A stretch of DNA of 64,000 nucleotides from assembly GCA_018970725.1 (NCBI GenBank), contig JAGWVU010000009.1, forward strand, positions 1 to 64,000, given 5' to 3'. A model generated the notes under the pieces. That model searched no databases. It was not told the origin of the DNA and saw only the letters and a program-made list of their open reading frames with translations. The DNA comes from Verrucomicrobiota bacterium (GTDB taxonomy: Bacteria; Verrucomicrobiota; Verrucomicrobiia; Verrucomicrobiales; DEV007). The position numbers were made by a program, and so were the translations under genes. Positions 26,877 through 36,100 of this stretch are shown piece by piece (positions within the stretch are counted from its first letter, which is position 1; each line of letters starts with the position of its first letter).

Positions 26877-28148
26877 ATGACCGATCCCTCCTTCGAGGCG
26901 TTGCCTTTGGCTGCGCCCCTCCACCGCGTGCTGCGCGAACTTGACTACTCCGTGCCTTCGCCCATCCAGGCCCAGGCCATCCCCCTGCTCTTGCAAGGCC
27001 GCGATCTTCTCGGCTGCGCCCAGACAGGCACAGGAAAAACCGCTAGCTTCGCCCTGCCGATTCTCCAAGCGATTCACGACCGCCCCAGAGCCTTGCAGCC
27101 CCGTTGCTGCCGCACCCTGGTCCTGACTCCGACACGCGAACTCGCCATCCAGGTCGGCAAAAGCTTCGCCACCTACGGGAAACATATCCGCTTCAGCCAA
27201 ACGCTGATTTATGGCGGCGTTGGCCAGGTTCCCCAGGTCAACGCGATGCGTCAAGGCGTCGATCTTCTGGTAGCCACTCCCGGTCGCCTGCTTGATCTCA
27301 TCGAACAACGCCATGTCGATCTCTCCAAAGTCGAATTCTTCGTGCTCGATGAAGTCGACCGGATGCTCGACATGGGTTTCCTGCGCGATGTGAAAAAGAT
27401 CGTCGCCCTGCTGCCGGCGCAACGGCAGTCCCTCTTCTTCTCCGCCACCCTGGCGCCCAACATCGTCGACCTCGCCCGCACCATCCTGCGGGACCCGGCT
27501 CACGTCAGCATCGCCCCGGAAACGACCACCGCCGAGAAAATCCGGCAACAGGTCTGTTTCCTCAACCGGGAGGCGAAACGACCCCTCCTCGAACAACTCT
27601 TGTGGGAACAATCCCAGGCCGGGGCGCAGAAACTGACGATCGTTTTCAGCCGGACCAAGCACGGCGCCAACAAACTGGCCAAGGGCCTCTGCGCCTCCGG
27701 CATTCCGGCAGATGCCATCCACGGAAACAAATCCCAAGCCCAGCGGGAAAAGGCGCTCGAGCGCTTCAAGAAAGGTCTCACTCCCGTCCTCGTGGCCACC
27801 GATGTGGCGGCCCGCGGCGTCGATGTCAAGGACGTCGGACTGGTGGTGAACTTCGATCTGCCGAACGAACCGGAAGCCTATGTCCACCGCATCGGACGCA
27901 CCGCCCGGGCCGGAGCCGAAGGTCGTGCCGTCTCCTTTTGCTCGGAAGAAGAACTCGAGTTTCTCCGGGACATCGAAAAAACCATCCGGATGCCCATCCC
28001 ACGCTGGGACGATCACGAGTGGCATCTGGAAACCCTGGCACAACAGCACGGAAACGGGCGCCGCGCCCAGCAGATGCAATCTCCCTCCCGCAACGGGAGC
28101 GGTCAGGGCCGGCGACGGCCGCGGGGCAGTTCCCGGGGCGGACGCTGA
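26877..28148 (+). CDS. rhlE: DEAD-box RNA helicase, RhlE type
   Basis: A 423-residue ATP-dependent RNA helicase for RNA remodelling, ribosome assembly or cold adaptation. Motifs: Walker A AQTGTGKT (48-55), PTRELA (85-90), ATPGR (133-137), motif II DEVD (158-161), SAT (189-191), and motif [10 protein letters not shown] (337-344). The C-terminus is basic and Gly/Arg-rich (residues about 395-423), an RNA-binding tail typical of RhlE. Motif II reads DEVD rather than the usual DEAD. A hairpin sits just before the ATG. The 24-bp gap to the next, convergent gene contains no clear terminator. Confidence 0.94.
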   Translation: MTDPSFEALPLAAPLHRVLRELDYSVPSPIQAQAIPLLLQGRDLLGCAQTGTGKTASFALPILQAIHDRPRALQPRCCRTLVLTPTRELAIQVGKSFATYGKHIRFSQTLIYGGVGQVPQVNAMRQGVDLLVATPGRLLDLIEQRHVDLSKVEFFVLDEVDRMLDMGFLRDVKKIVALLPAQRQSLFFSATLAPNIVDLARTILRDPAHVSIAPETTTAEKIRQQVCFLNREAKRPLLEQLLWEQSQAGAQKLTIVFSRTKHGANKLAKGLCASGIPADAIHGNKSQAQREKALERFKKGLTPVLVATDVAARGVDVKDVGLVVNFDLPNEPEAYVHRIGRTARAGAEGRAVSFCSEEELEFLRDIEKTIRMPIPRWDDHEWHLETLAQQHGNGRRAQQMQSPSRNGSGQGRRRPRGSSRGGR

Positions 28149-28172
28149 CCGCGCCCGGTCTACCGGAGGCAC

Positions 28173-29387
28173 CTATTCGGATCCCCCGCCGGTCCGCCGG
28201 ACCTCCAAGGCATCCGCCAGAAACCGGTCGATCCGCTCCTGATCCCCGAGATCGAGGGACCGGCGTGCAAGGTCCCGGAGATGGTCCCGTTCCGTCGGAG
28301 ACAGGTCGGTCTCCTGGGCGCGCGTGAGCAGCAGCAGCCGGCGGGTCCGGGCACGCTCTTCGTTCGGAACCGCCTCCAGAATCTCCTCGAGCGCGCCCAT
28401 GCCCTTCTCCCCCAAGGCCGCGTAGAGCGGGCGGATGGCCATCGGCAGCAAATCACCGGGCTTCCGGTCGGTCATCGATACCGCGCCTTTCGGCTTGTAG
28501 GCTTCCTTGAGCTTTTGGACCTCGCTGCGCGCCACCAGATGGAGCATGAAAAGGATCCCGGCGATTGCGAGCAAACTGATCAAAACCTGGAGGAAGGGCA
28601 ACATCCTGAACCCTGCCGGAGGTTCCGGGGAGCGGTCCGGCCCTCTGTGATGAGGCAGGGAACTCCGGAGCCGGGCCCGGTTTTGATGCTCCGCGTCACA
28701 GGCGTGCCGGAGGGGGGCGGGGCCGAACTGGGCCAGCTTGGAAAAAGCCCTCGATTTGCTGCCCAGAACCTCCCGGGTGCGATGGATCAGCGCCTCAATT
28801 GCGGATGGATCGAGCGTGGAGGAGGCATCCGTTTCATCGAGATGCTTGACCCAGATGGCGCGCAAATCCGGCGGGAGCCGGTCCAAAATCTGCCCGACAA
28901 CGATACGGTTTTTCATGACATGGATCGTCCAATGGTCCGGCACGGAAGGAACGCGCCGTTCCGCCAGCAGGATGGCGGTCTCCGGATGGGAGAAGGCAAT
29001 GGCGTGGGCCAACGTGGCGTAAAGCCCGCCCGCGGCCATCTGGTCGATCTCGACGGACCGACGCAAAAGGCGAAACGCGAAATCCGCCAACCGGAGGGTT
29101 TGATTCTCTTTCACCGAATGTTCCACCCAGGTCTGAGCCAACTGGAAATCCCCGTCCGCCATGGCATCCACCAACCGTTCCGGCACCATGGCGTCCATCA
29201 CGATCGCCGCCTGCCCGCGATCGAAGGCCTTCTGCAAAAGGCGTGCCCAGACCCTGACCGGGGCCTTCTCCAGACGTCCCAAGGCTGACGCGATCCCCAG
29301 ACGGTTCCCGGAGCGAAGCGCTTCCTCCAAAACGCCTTGGAGATCAGGGACATCGCCCGGGCATTCCTCTGAAGGTCCAAAAAGCAT
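28173..29387 (-). CDS. Predicted membrane protein, unknown function
   Basis: 404 residues from the ATG at 29387. The N-terminal ~260 residues are mostly alpha-helical and soluble in character (LEKAPVRVWARLLQKAFDRG; FRLLRRSVEIDQ), possibly helical repeats. One transmembrane helix lies at about residues 262-286 (LPFLQVLISLLAIAGILFML). A charged C-terminal helical region follows (RLLLLTRAQETDLS). There is no signal peptide, so topology is uncertain. The helix starts at an internal Met, so a fusion of two ancestral proteins is conceivable. No family recognised. Convergent with rhlE and divergent from the lipoprotein gene at 29638. Confidence 0.65.
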   Translation of the reverse strand: MLFGPSEECPGDVPDLQGVLEEALRSGNRLGIASALGRLEKAPVRVWARLLQKAFDRGQAAIVMDAMVPERLVDAMADGDFQLAQTWVEHSVKENQTLRLADFAFRLLRRSVEIDQMAAGGLYATLAHAIAFSHPETAILLAERRVPSVPDHWTIHVMKNRIVVGQILDRLPPDLRAIWVKHLDETDASSTLDPSAIEALIHRTREVLGSKSRAFSKLAQFGPAPLRHACDAEHQNRARLRSSLPHHRGPDRSPEPPAGFRMLPFLQVLISLLAIAGILFMLHLVARSEVQKLKEAYKPKGAVSMTDRKPGDLLPMAIRPLYAALGEKGMGALEEILEAVPNEERARTRRLLLLTRAQETDLSPTERDHLRDLARRSLDLGDQERIDRFLADALEVRRTGGGSE

Positions 29388-29637
29388 AGCGTCAGGGATA
29401 GCAAAAACCTTGCCATTCTAGACAACCAAAACGGAAAGATTACCTTCCCACTTCGCATCACGCAGGGCAAAATCAAGTTGGAAACAGACTCGTTTTTTGG
29501 GAATCAAGGAAACGCCACAACAATCCCCTAGGCTAAGCCAAAGAGCCTTTCATTGTTCCCTTCCCATCGCGTCAGGGACTTGCGCTTACAGCCGGGAAAT
29601 GGCAATGGTGGACCCAAACCATTCGCCAACCCCGGTC

Positions 29638-30354
29638 ATGTTCCCGCCCTGCCGATCCCTCGCCCTGGCTCTCGCCTGTCTCCTAACGGTCTCCTGTGAA
29701 GAAAAAAAGGCTTCCACCACCGTGCCGTTCCTCGGCACCAACCGCACCATCCATTACACCTACCGCTTCTTCCCGCGCGGAGCCAACCTGGCCGGGAACG
29801 GAAAGGCCGCGATCGTGGTGGTCGCCGAGCTGCCTTTTCTCAAGGGAGGACTGGATTCCATCCTGCGGGCGGAGGGGCTCCCGCCCAGCACCCGGACCAA
29901 CCGGAATTCCTACTCGAACTTCCACGGCTTCGATGTCAGCGGGGGAACCGCGACCGGAAGTTTCCTCGTGCGCAACGAGCAATTCGGCCCGGCCTTCGGA
30001 ACACCGCTCAGCGACGTGACGGTGGCGGTGAACCTGCAACTCATCCCGGTGGTCGACGGGCGGGGGGAACTCGCCTTCCGCGTAAAAACCTCCCACCGCA
30101 AGGTGAGCGGCACCGGCCTGGCCACCTTCCTCGATGACTGGTCCGGGGGCCGTCTCATCAATGTGAAAGGCGAGATCGACCGCACCTTCCACGCGGCGGA
30201 GCGGCTCATGCCGCGGCAGATCGACTCGGGATTTTCAGGGGAGGACGTCGCTCCGAACTCCGGCCCGATCCGCAAGCTCACCCTGATGAAGGCCAGATTC
30301 CTCAGCACCGCCTCCTGTCCCGTGGCGATGGAGTTCATCTTCACGCCCGGCTGA
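29638..30354 (+). CDS. Predicted lipoprotein, unknown function
   Basis: 238 residues from the ATG at 29638. A signal peptide (FPPCRSLALALACLL) ends in a lipobox-like TVSC, giving lipidated Cys20 and the mature start CEEKKAS. The rest is beta-rich (FHGFDVSGGTATGSFLVRN; VAVNLQLIPVVDGRGELAFRV), without known catalytic motifs. Earlier in-frame ATGs, including one at 29599, give N-termini without a signal and are rejected. It is convergent with the sugar cluster (26 bp gap). About 250 bp of gene-free sequence separates it from the divergent gene at 29387 and probably holds both promoters. Confidence 0.7.
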   Translation: MFPPCRSLALALACLLTVSCEEKKASTTVPFLGTNRTIHYTYRFFPRGANLAGNGKAAIVVVAELPFLKGGLDSILRAEGLPPSTRTNRNSYSNFHGFDVSGGTATGSFLVRNEQFGPAFGTPLSDVTVAVNLQLIPVVDGRGELAFRVKTSHRKVSGTGLATFLDDWSGGRLINVKGEIDRTFHAAERLMPRQIDSGFSGEDVAPNSGPIRKLTLMKARFLSTASCPVAMEFIFTPG

Positions 30355-30380
30355 TCCAATCCTCCACCACCCGCCGCGGG

Positions 30381-31280
30381 TCAAGAAGCAGAGCCTTCTC
30401 CCCAATGCCTGGCGATCTTCCGACGCAGAAAGGCGACGCTCCGCTCCAACTGATCCATGCCGTCGACCCCGTCCTCGATGCTGATCCATCCATCGAACCC
30501 CTTGCTTTTCAGCTCGGAGAAAATGGCGTCGTAATCGTTGAGGCCCTTGCCGATTTCTCCGTGGCGCAGGCGCTTGGCATATCCTTGGGCCCCGCCTTCC
30601 TCCTTGCGGAGATCCTCGATCGTCCCCTCCGCCAGATAACGGTCGCTGGCATGCATCGTGACGACGCGGTGGGAGACCCGCTTCAGCAGGTCGATGGGAT
30701 CCTCACCGGCGAGGTAGGTGTTGCTGGGGTCGTAATTCACCCCGAAATTCGGGTCGTCGATCGCGTCCACGAGCTGGCAGAACACGTCCATCTTCTGGGC
30801 GAACTCCGGGTATTCCCAAAAGTCGTCCTTGTAATGATTCTCGAGGATCAAGGTGATGCCCCGCTCCCTCGCGTAGGGCAGGCTGGCGAGAATGCAATCG
30901 GCGGCCAGCTTGACCCCTTCCGCGATGCCGAGTTCCGGTCGCCGTTGGCCGCTCAGGACCCGGCAATAGGATCCTCCGAGCGCATGGGTCATCTCGATCC
31001 AACGTTTCTGTTTGGCGATCTCCCGCTCGCGGAAATCCGGATCCGGATGGGTGAAATCCGGGGAACAGCACATCATGGGAATCACCTTCCCGGTCTCCTC
31101 CACCTCACGGCGGAAGCGCGGCCAATTGGCTTCATCGGCCATCTCGAGGAAGCCGGCATACCATTCCAAGCCCTGAACCTCCAGCTTGGCGGCGAGCCGG
31201 ATCCATTCGGAAACGGTCATTGACCCCTCCTTGCAGAGGGCGTTCATGAAAGCTTTGGGGAAAGCGGCGAGTTTGGGCAT
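30381..31280 (-). CDS. Sugar phosphate isomerase/epimerase, TIM-barrel (xylose isomerase-like)
   Basis: A 299-residue AP-endonuclease-2/xylose-isomerase-like TIM barrel. Likely metal ligands are Glu in LILENH, Asp in NYDPSNT, His in TMHASDR and the terminal Glu in WISIEDG. Relatives epimerise or isomerise ketoses, keto sugar phosphates or inosose. The start is the ATG at 31280; the open frame reaches a TTG at 31292 that overlaps the upstream gene. It is the last gene of a three-gene cluster with a zinc-type dehydrogenase (8 bp gap) and a HUMPS-family lyase. The combination of dehydrogenase, lyase and epimerase resembles ascorbate/gulonate-type dissimilation, but the substrate is unknown. Confidence 0.85.
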   Translation of the reverse strand: MPKLAAFPKAFMNALCKEGSMTVSEWIRLAAKLEVQGLEWYAGFLEMADEANWPRFRREVEETGKVIPMMCCSPDFTHPDPDFREREIAKQKRWIEMTHALGGSYCRVLSGQRRPELGIAEGVKLAADCILASLPYARERGITLILENHYKDDFWEYPEFAQKMDVFCQLVDAIDDPNFGVNYDPSNTYLAGEDPIDLLKRVSHRVVTMHASDRYLAEGTIEDLRKEEGGAQGYAKRLRHGEIGKGLNDYDAIFSELKSKGFDGWISIEDGVDGMDQLERSVAFLRRKIARHWGEGSAS

Positions 31281-31288
31281 GACGGTTT

Positions 31289-32314
31289 TCAAACGGGTTG
31301 CAGAACGGATTTCACCACTTCCCCGCGGTGCATCTTCTCAAAGGCCTCGTGCCACTCCGTGACCGGCCAGACACCGCCGATGATCGGCCGGACATCGAGC
31401 TGCCCGCTCGCCAACAAGGCGATCACGCGCTCCCAAACCGGCCAGTTGTGGCTGAAACTTCCCTGCAACGTGATGTTTTTCTGCACGAGCGGGTCGATGT
31501 TGAACCCGAGCGGTTGCGGTCCCCATCCCACCTTGCTGATCCAACCGGCCGGACGCACCAGGTCCAGGGCGATCTTCAAGGTGATGCTCGCCCCGGCGGC
31601 ATCGATCACGCCGTCGCACCCCAACCCGTCGCGTTCCAACGCCCAGGGTTTCGCGTCCCCGATGATCACCTGACAACCATACTGCCGGGCGATCTCGAGG
31701 CGATGGGCGTCTTGTTCCAGACCGACGAGGGCCACTTCCGCCCCGCACAACCGGGCCATGGCGGCGCAGAGAATGCCGATGGTCCCGGGGCCCAAGACGA
31801 CCACGCGATCCCCCGGCTCGATCCGCGCGTTTTTGACCACGGCATTGTAGGCCACGGAACAAGGCTCCGTGAGGCAGGCCTGCTCAAAGGGAAGATGATC
31901 CGGAACGTGATGCAAAATGCGGCTCGGCACCCGCACGTACCGGGTCATGGCTCCGTTCACCCCATACCCGAATCCTTTGCGCGTCGGGTCCAGATTGTAG
32001 AGCCCGCGCCGCGTCATCGGGTTGTCCTTGGAGATGATCGCCGCGGTTTCCGAGACCACCCGGTCCCCCACCTTCCAATGTTCCACGTCCCGACCCGCTT
32101 CAACGATCCGTCCGCCGAACTCGTGCCCGAGGACGACGGGATAGTTCACCGGCCAGGAATGATCCGCCGTCCATTGATGGAGATCGGATCCACAGACGCC
32201 GACATTGGCGACCTCCAAAAGGACATCCTCGGGACCGATCACCGGGGTTTCGATTTCGCGGAGTTCGACGCTGCCCTTTTCCGGGGCAAAATTGACAACA
32301 GCCAGGGATTTCAT
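31289..32314 (-). CDS. Zinc-type medium-chain alcohol/polyol dehydrogenase
   Basis: 341 residues of the MDR superfamily. Catalytic zinc residues are present: GVCGSDLHQW (Cys41) and GHEFGG (His64, Glu65). A Rossmann NAD(P) fold follows (VVLGPGTIGILCAAMARLCG). The structural-zinc lobe that usually has four cysteines (residues about 95-125 here, ISKDNPMTRRGLYNLDP) lacks them, so only the catalytic zinc is expected. Close in layout to polyol or threonine-type dehydrogenases. Starts at the ATG at 32314 (MKSLAVVNF); codons upstream overlap the neighbouring gene. Middle gene of the sugar cluster. Confidence 0.87.
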   Translation of the reverse strand: MKSLAVVNFAPEKGSVELREIETPVIGPEDVLLEVANVGVCGSDLHQWTADHSWPVNYPVVLGHEFGGRIVEAGRDVEHWKVGDRVVSETAAIISKDNPMTRRGLYNLDPTRKGFGYGVNGAMTRYVRVPSRILHHVPDHLPFEQACLTEPCSVAYNAVVKNARIEPGDRVVVLGPGTIGILCAAMARLCGAEVALVGLEQDAHRLEIARQYGCQVIIGDAKPWALERDGLGCDGVIDAAGASITLKIALDLVRPAGWISKVGWGPQPLGFNIDPLVQKNITLQGSFSHNWPVWERVIALLASGQLDVRPIIGGVWPVTEWHEAFEKMHRGEVVKSVLQPV

Positions 32315-32339
32315 GGGAATGGAAAATCGGGATTCAGGA

Positions 32340-33050
32340 TCAGGCGGGGGATGGAGTCCCCGAGACTTCTTGGGCATGGATCGCCTTACAGATCATCCGC
32401 AACGAGGCCTCCAAATCCCCGTCCGCCGTCTTGAAAGCATCCGCATCGATCGTCAGGGGCGCGCCAAGAACCACCAACGGGGCTCCGTAGCGGGGACATT
32501 GGATGGCCTGTTCCAAACTCAACCCGCCCACCGCCTGGACCGGGATCCGCACCGCGGCGACCACTTCGCGCAGTTGATCCAACGGACTGGGCATGCGCAA
32601 ACCGGCCGCGGCGATCCCCCGGCGCTCATCATAACCGATGTGATGGATCACGTAATCGCACCCTAGATCCTCCAACCATTTGGCCCCCGCCACCATGTCC
32701 GGGCAGATCATGTTGTCCCCCATCACCTTGCAACCGAAGTCCGCCCCCGCCTTGACCACGCACTTCACGGTCTCGGCATGGGCCCGCGCCATGACGACGA
32801 CGTGGGTGGCGCCGGCCTTGGCCATCATCTCCGCTTCCAGATACCCCCCGTCCATCGTTTTCAGGTCCGCCACGATCGGGATGCCCGGGAACGCCTTCCG
32901 CAACGCGCGGACCCCGTGCAATCCTTCCGCCAGAATCAGGGGCGTGCCGGCCTCCAGCCAATCGACCCCGGCCCGGAGCGCCAGCGCTGCCGTCTCGAGA
33001 GCTTCATCGATGTTGGTCAGATCGAGGGAAATCTGGACGATTGGTTTCAT
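32340..33050 (-). CDS. HUMPS-family lyase (3-hexulose-6-phosphate synthase / 3-keto-L-gulonate-6-phosphate decarboxylase type)
   Basis: 236 residues of the orotidine-monophosphate-decarboxylase superfamily. The family residues fall at the canonical positions: Asp10, Glu33 (DWLEAGTPLI), and Asp62-Lys64-Asp67 in ADLKTMDGG. HUMPS members either condense formaldehyde with ribulose-5-phosphate or decarboxylate 3-keto-L-gulonate-6-phosphate; these cannot be told apart by eye, though TMDGGYLEAEMMAKAGA looks more like hexulose-phosphate synthases. No PHI isomerase gene adjoins it, which argues against a formaldehyde pathway. First gene of the leftward cluster, with an 87-bp upstream gap that could carry the promoter. 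Confidence 0.85.
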   Translation of the reverse strand: MKPIVQISLDLTNIDEALETAALALRAGVDWLEAGTPLILAEGLHGVRALRKAFPGIPIVADLKTMDGGYLEAEMMAKAGATHVVVMARAHAETVKCVVKAGADFGCKVMGDNMICPDMVAGAKWLEDLGCDYVIHHIGYDERRGIAAAGLRMPSPLDQLREVVAAVRIPVQAVGGLSLEQAIQCPRYGAPLVVLGAPLTIDADAFKTADGDLEASLRMICKAIHAQEVSGTPSPA

Positions 33051-33137
33051 AGCGGATTGCAAGCTCAGTGTAGGTGTTCCAGATCGGAAAGTGGCGACAA
33101 AGATCAAACGAAATGCGACATGGCTCCGGCGCTTCCC

Positions 33138-36100
33138 TCATCTCGGCTGGATCCGGAACCGGCCGGACAAACCTTGGGACCGGTAGCTTCCGGCGACTCC
33201 ATTCTGGGTCTGCAACACCACGCCGCCAAAACTCGCGGAAATTCCGGAGGCCGTGTCGGTCAATCGGCCGGTAACCAGCCCGGTCCTTGGATTCAGGCTG
33301 AGCGGCAGCTGCTCCGGTCCGTAATACCGGATCTGGTTGCGCCGGTCCCAGGTGGCGGCAAGATCCCGCGCAAGGATCGTCACCTCCGCCTTGCCGGAAA
33401 GGTCCGGACCGCTGAACCGGAGCCACACGTTGAACTCCCGGTCCGCCAACCCGCCAAACGCCCGCACCCCGGAGGCGGGCACTTGGTAGCGGCTGCCGAT
33501 GAGGTGCCGGCTGATGTCGATGACCGGATAGGCACCGGCCGGAGATGCTCCGGAGGACTTGACCCACCGCCACTCGCCATCCACATCGGAGAGGGAGGGC
33601 ACGGCGCGGAAGGTGAGTTTGCCGGCCACGCAGCCCTTGGGCGTCCGCCCATAGAGCGCGCGATGGAAGGACCACTCGGCGACCGCTGTTCCCGCGTCGT
33701 CATAGCGCCGGGCCACCGCACCCGCCAGCGTGACCGGGGTGCCGTCCGACAGGTTGAAGGTGCCGAGACAACCGCCATCCGGGCGCACGGTGAGCACTCC
33801 GTATCCATCCCCACCGGGCTCGATGGCGGGATCAGCTCCCTCCGGCTGGTGCATGACGAGGGTGTAGGCCCCCGCTTCGGGTGCCGGCGCCGTCCGCGGA
33901 AATACCGGCCACCGCTGCGCGTCGATCCGGTGGGTCAGGCCGTCGATCGTCACCGCGCCCCCGAGTCCGAAGGCGTCGCCCGGGCTCGCGCCTTTCCCGA
34001 GCTGCAGCCGGAGCGCGACCGGCGCAAGCGGCAAGGGCCGGGGAAGCTCGAGAAGGATGCCCCCGTCCGGGTTAAGCCTGCCCCGCAAGCTGAACCGGGC
34101 GGTCCCGATCCACAGGCTTGCTGAAAAGGTGCGGGAGGCCTGCAACGAGAAGTTCACGAGCCCTCCGGTGACCACACCCTCCCCGGTGAGCACCCCGTTG
34201 TATAGGCCGGCGGCGGCCGGAGCAAACTCCGTGTCCGGCCGGTCGGGCGGCCGGGCCGGAGAGGACGGAAGGCGCGTCCGGACCCAGTCTCCGGCAGGTT
34301 CCCGGCCCGGGTAATCCACCCCGGCATCCGGCCGGATCCGGACCGCTCCTGTGCCCGGGCCATGGACGAAGTTTCCCGCCACGAGGTTCTGCTTGAGAAA
34401 GGTCACCCCGGTGAAGGAAACCCGTTCCCGGGTCACGGGATCGAAAAAAGACCCGCTCAACCCGCCGTCGGTCGCGGACACGGTGCCCGAGAGGCTTTGC
34501 GGACCGTAGTGCACCAGCCGGTTGGTGGTTTTCCAGGAAACGGCCCGAATCAGGAGGTCGTCGTCCGTTCCGGGCGCGGCCGGACCGAGGAACGAAAACT
34601 CCGCGTTGGCTTCCTGGTCCGCCAGCGCGGCAAGGACGCGCCGACCTGCCGGGGGTGGCGTGTAACGGCTGCCGATCCCCCATGGCCGGAGCGAGAATCC
34701 TTCCCGGAACCGGACCTCCCGGGGATCCGCGAATTTGACCCAGAAAAATCGTCCGGCCAGATCGCTTTCCGGTTGGTCGGCCAACACGAGACGCCCCCCG
34801 ATCCGCCCCCGCTTTTTCTCCGGGGTGAAGCGATGGAGATCCGAGAAGCAATGGATTTCCCGGTCGGCCGAAACAAAGGCTGCCTCCGTGAACGGGGTGC
34901 CATCCCCCAGCACTCCCTTGATCGATACCGCTCCGGCGGCGCTCAAACCGACCCGGGCCCAACCGTCCCCGCCCGGCTCATCCGGTTCCCAGTCCGCGCT
35001 TGAGGGGATGAGGAGGGCGTAGTTCCCCCGCAACGCTTCGGCCAAGGGATGGCGGGTCGCGTGAAACGGCGCCCCGGGCAGATCGGCCTCCGTCTGGATC
35101 CCGTTCCAAGAGATCGTTCCCCGGAAGACCAACCCACCGGCCTCCGTCCGGCCCAGCTGCAAATCGAGCGAGACCGGCGGGTTACGGGGCACCGGGACCT
35201 GCGCCTCGATCCGGCCCTCCGCGGAGACCGGGGCGCGCACCGCGAGCGCCTGCCCGTTGAGCCGCACGGTTCCCGAAAGCACCCCGGAAGCACTCAACAC
35301 GAACCGGGAGGCGGCGCCAATCACCTCCCCATCCTCCGCCGCCTTCCGGAGCAGGCCGTCGTAAATCCCCGCCGCCGCGCCGGAAGTCGTCGGGAGGGGC
35401 ACCGGCACCGCCACGGGAAGCGGAGCCGCGGCCGCCGGAACCACCACCTCCCGCCCCTGACGTGGATCGGTGATCCGGACCGTGAGCGAGGAGGAAGGAG
35501 CGCTCCCGTTTCCGGCGGGATCGGACGCCCGGGCGGTCAAGGCGTGGGTGCCCACCGCCAACGGCACCGTCCCGAGACTCCAGACGGCAGCTCCCGCCGT
35601 CCCGCCCACCGCTCCGGCCAGATCACTCACCATCGTGACCGTGGTCCCCTCCGCCCCCGATCCTGAAATTTCAAGGGTCCGGTCGGAGGTCAGGTTGTCC
35701 GCATCGGAAACGCCGGTATCGCTCGCCGGAGCCAGATCGAGATTCCCCGGTGGATCCGGCGCGGAAGTATCGATCGTCACGGTCAACACGGCGGAGGGCT
35801 CCCCGGCGTTTCCGGCCGGGTCGGGCCCGGACGGCACGGCCGTGATCCGGTGCACGCCGTCCGGAAGCAGCGGCATCGTCACCGTGGAGTTCCCCGGTCC
35901 GGACCCGATCACGCCGACCACGTCGCTGCGAAACTCGAACACCTCGCCCCCGCCGAGCGAGGAGCGGAGCGAAGGCGTGGCGTCGTTCGTCACGTTGTCC
36001 GTGGCGGAAATTCCCGAGTCCGATGCCTCCAGAAGATCCAAAACGCCCGCCCGGGGCCCCACGGTATCGATCGTGATGGAGAGCGGGGCGGAGGCCGGGC

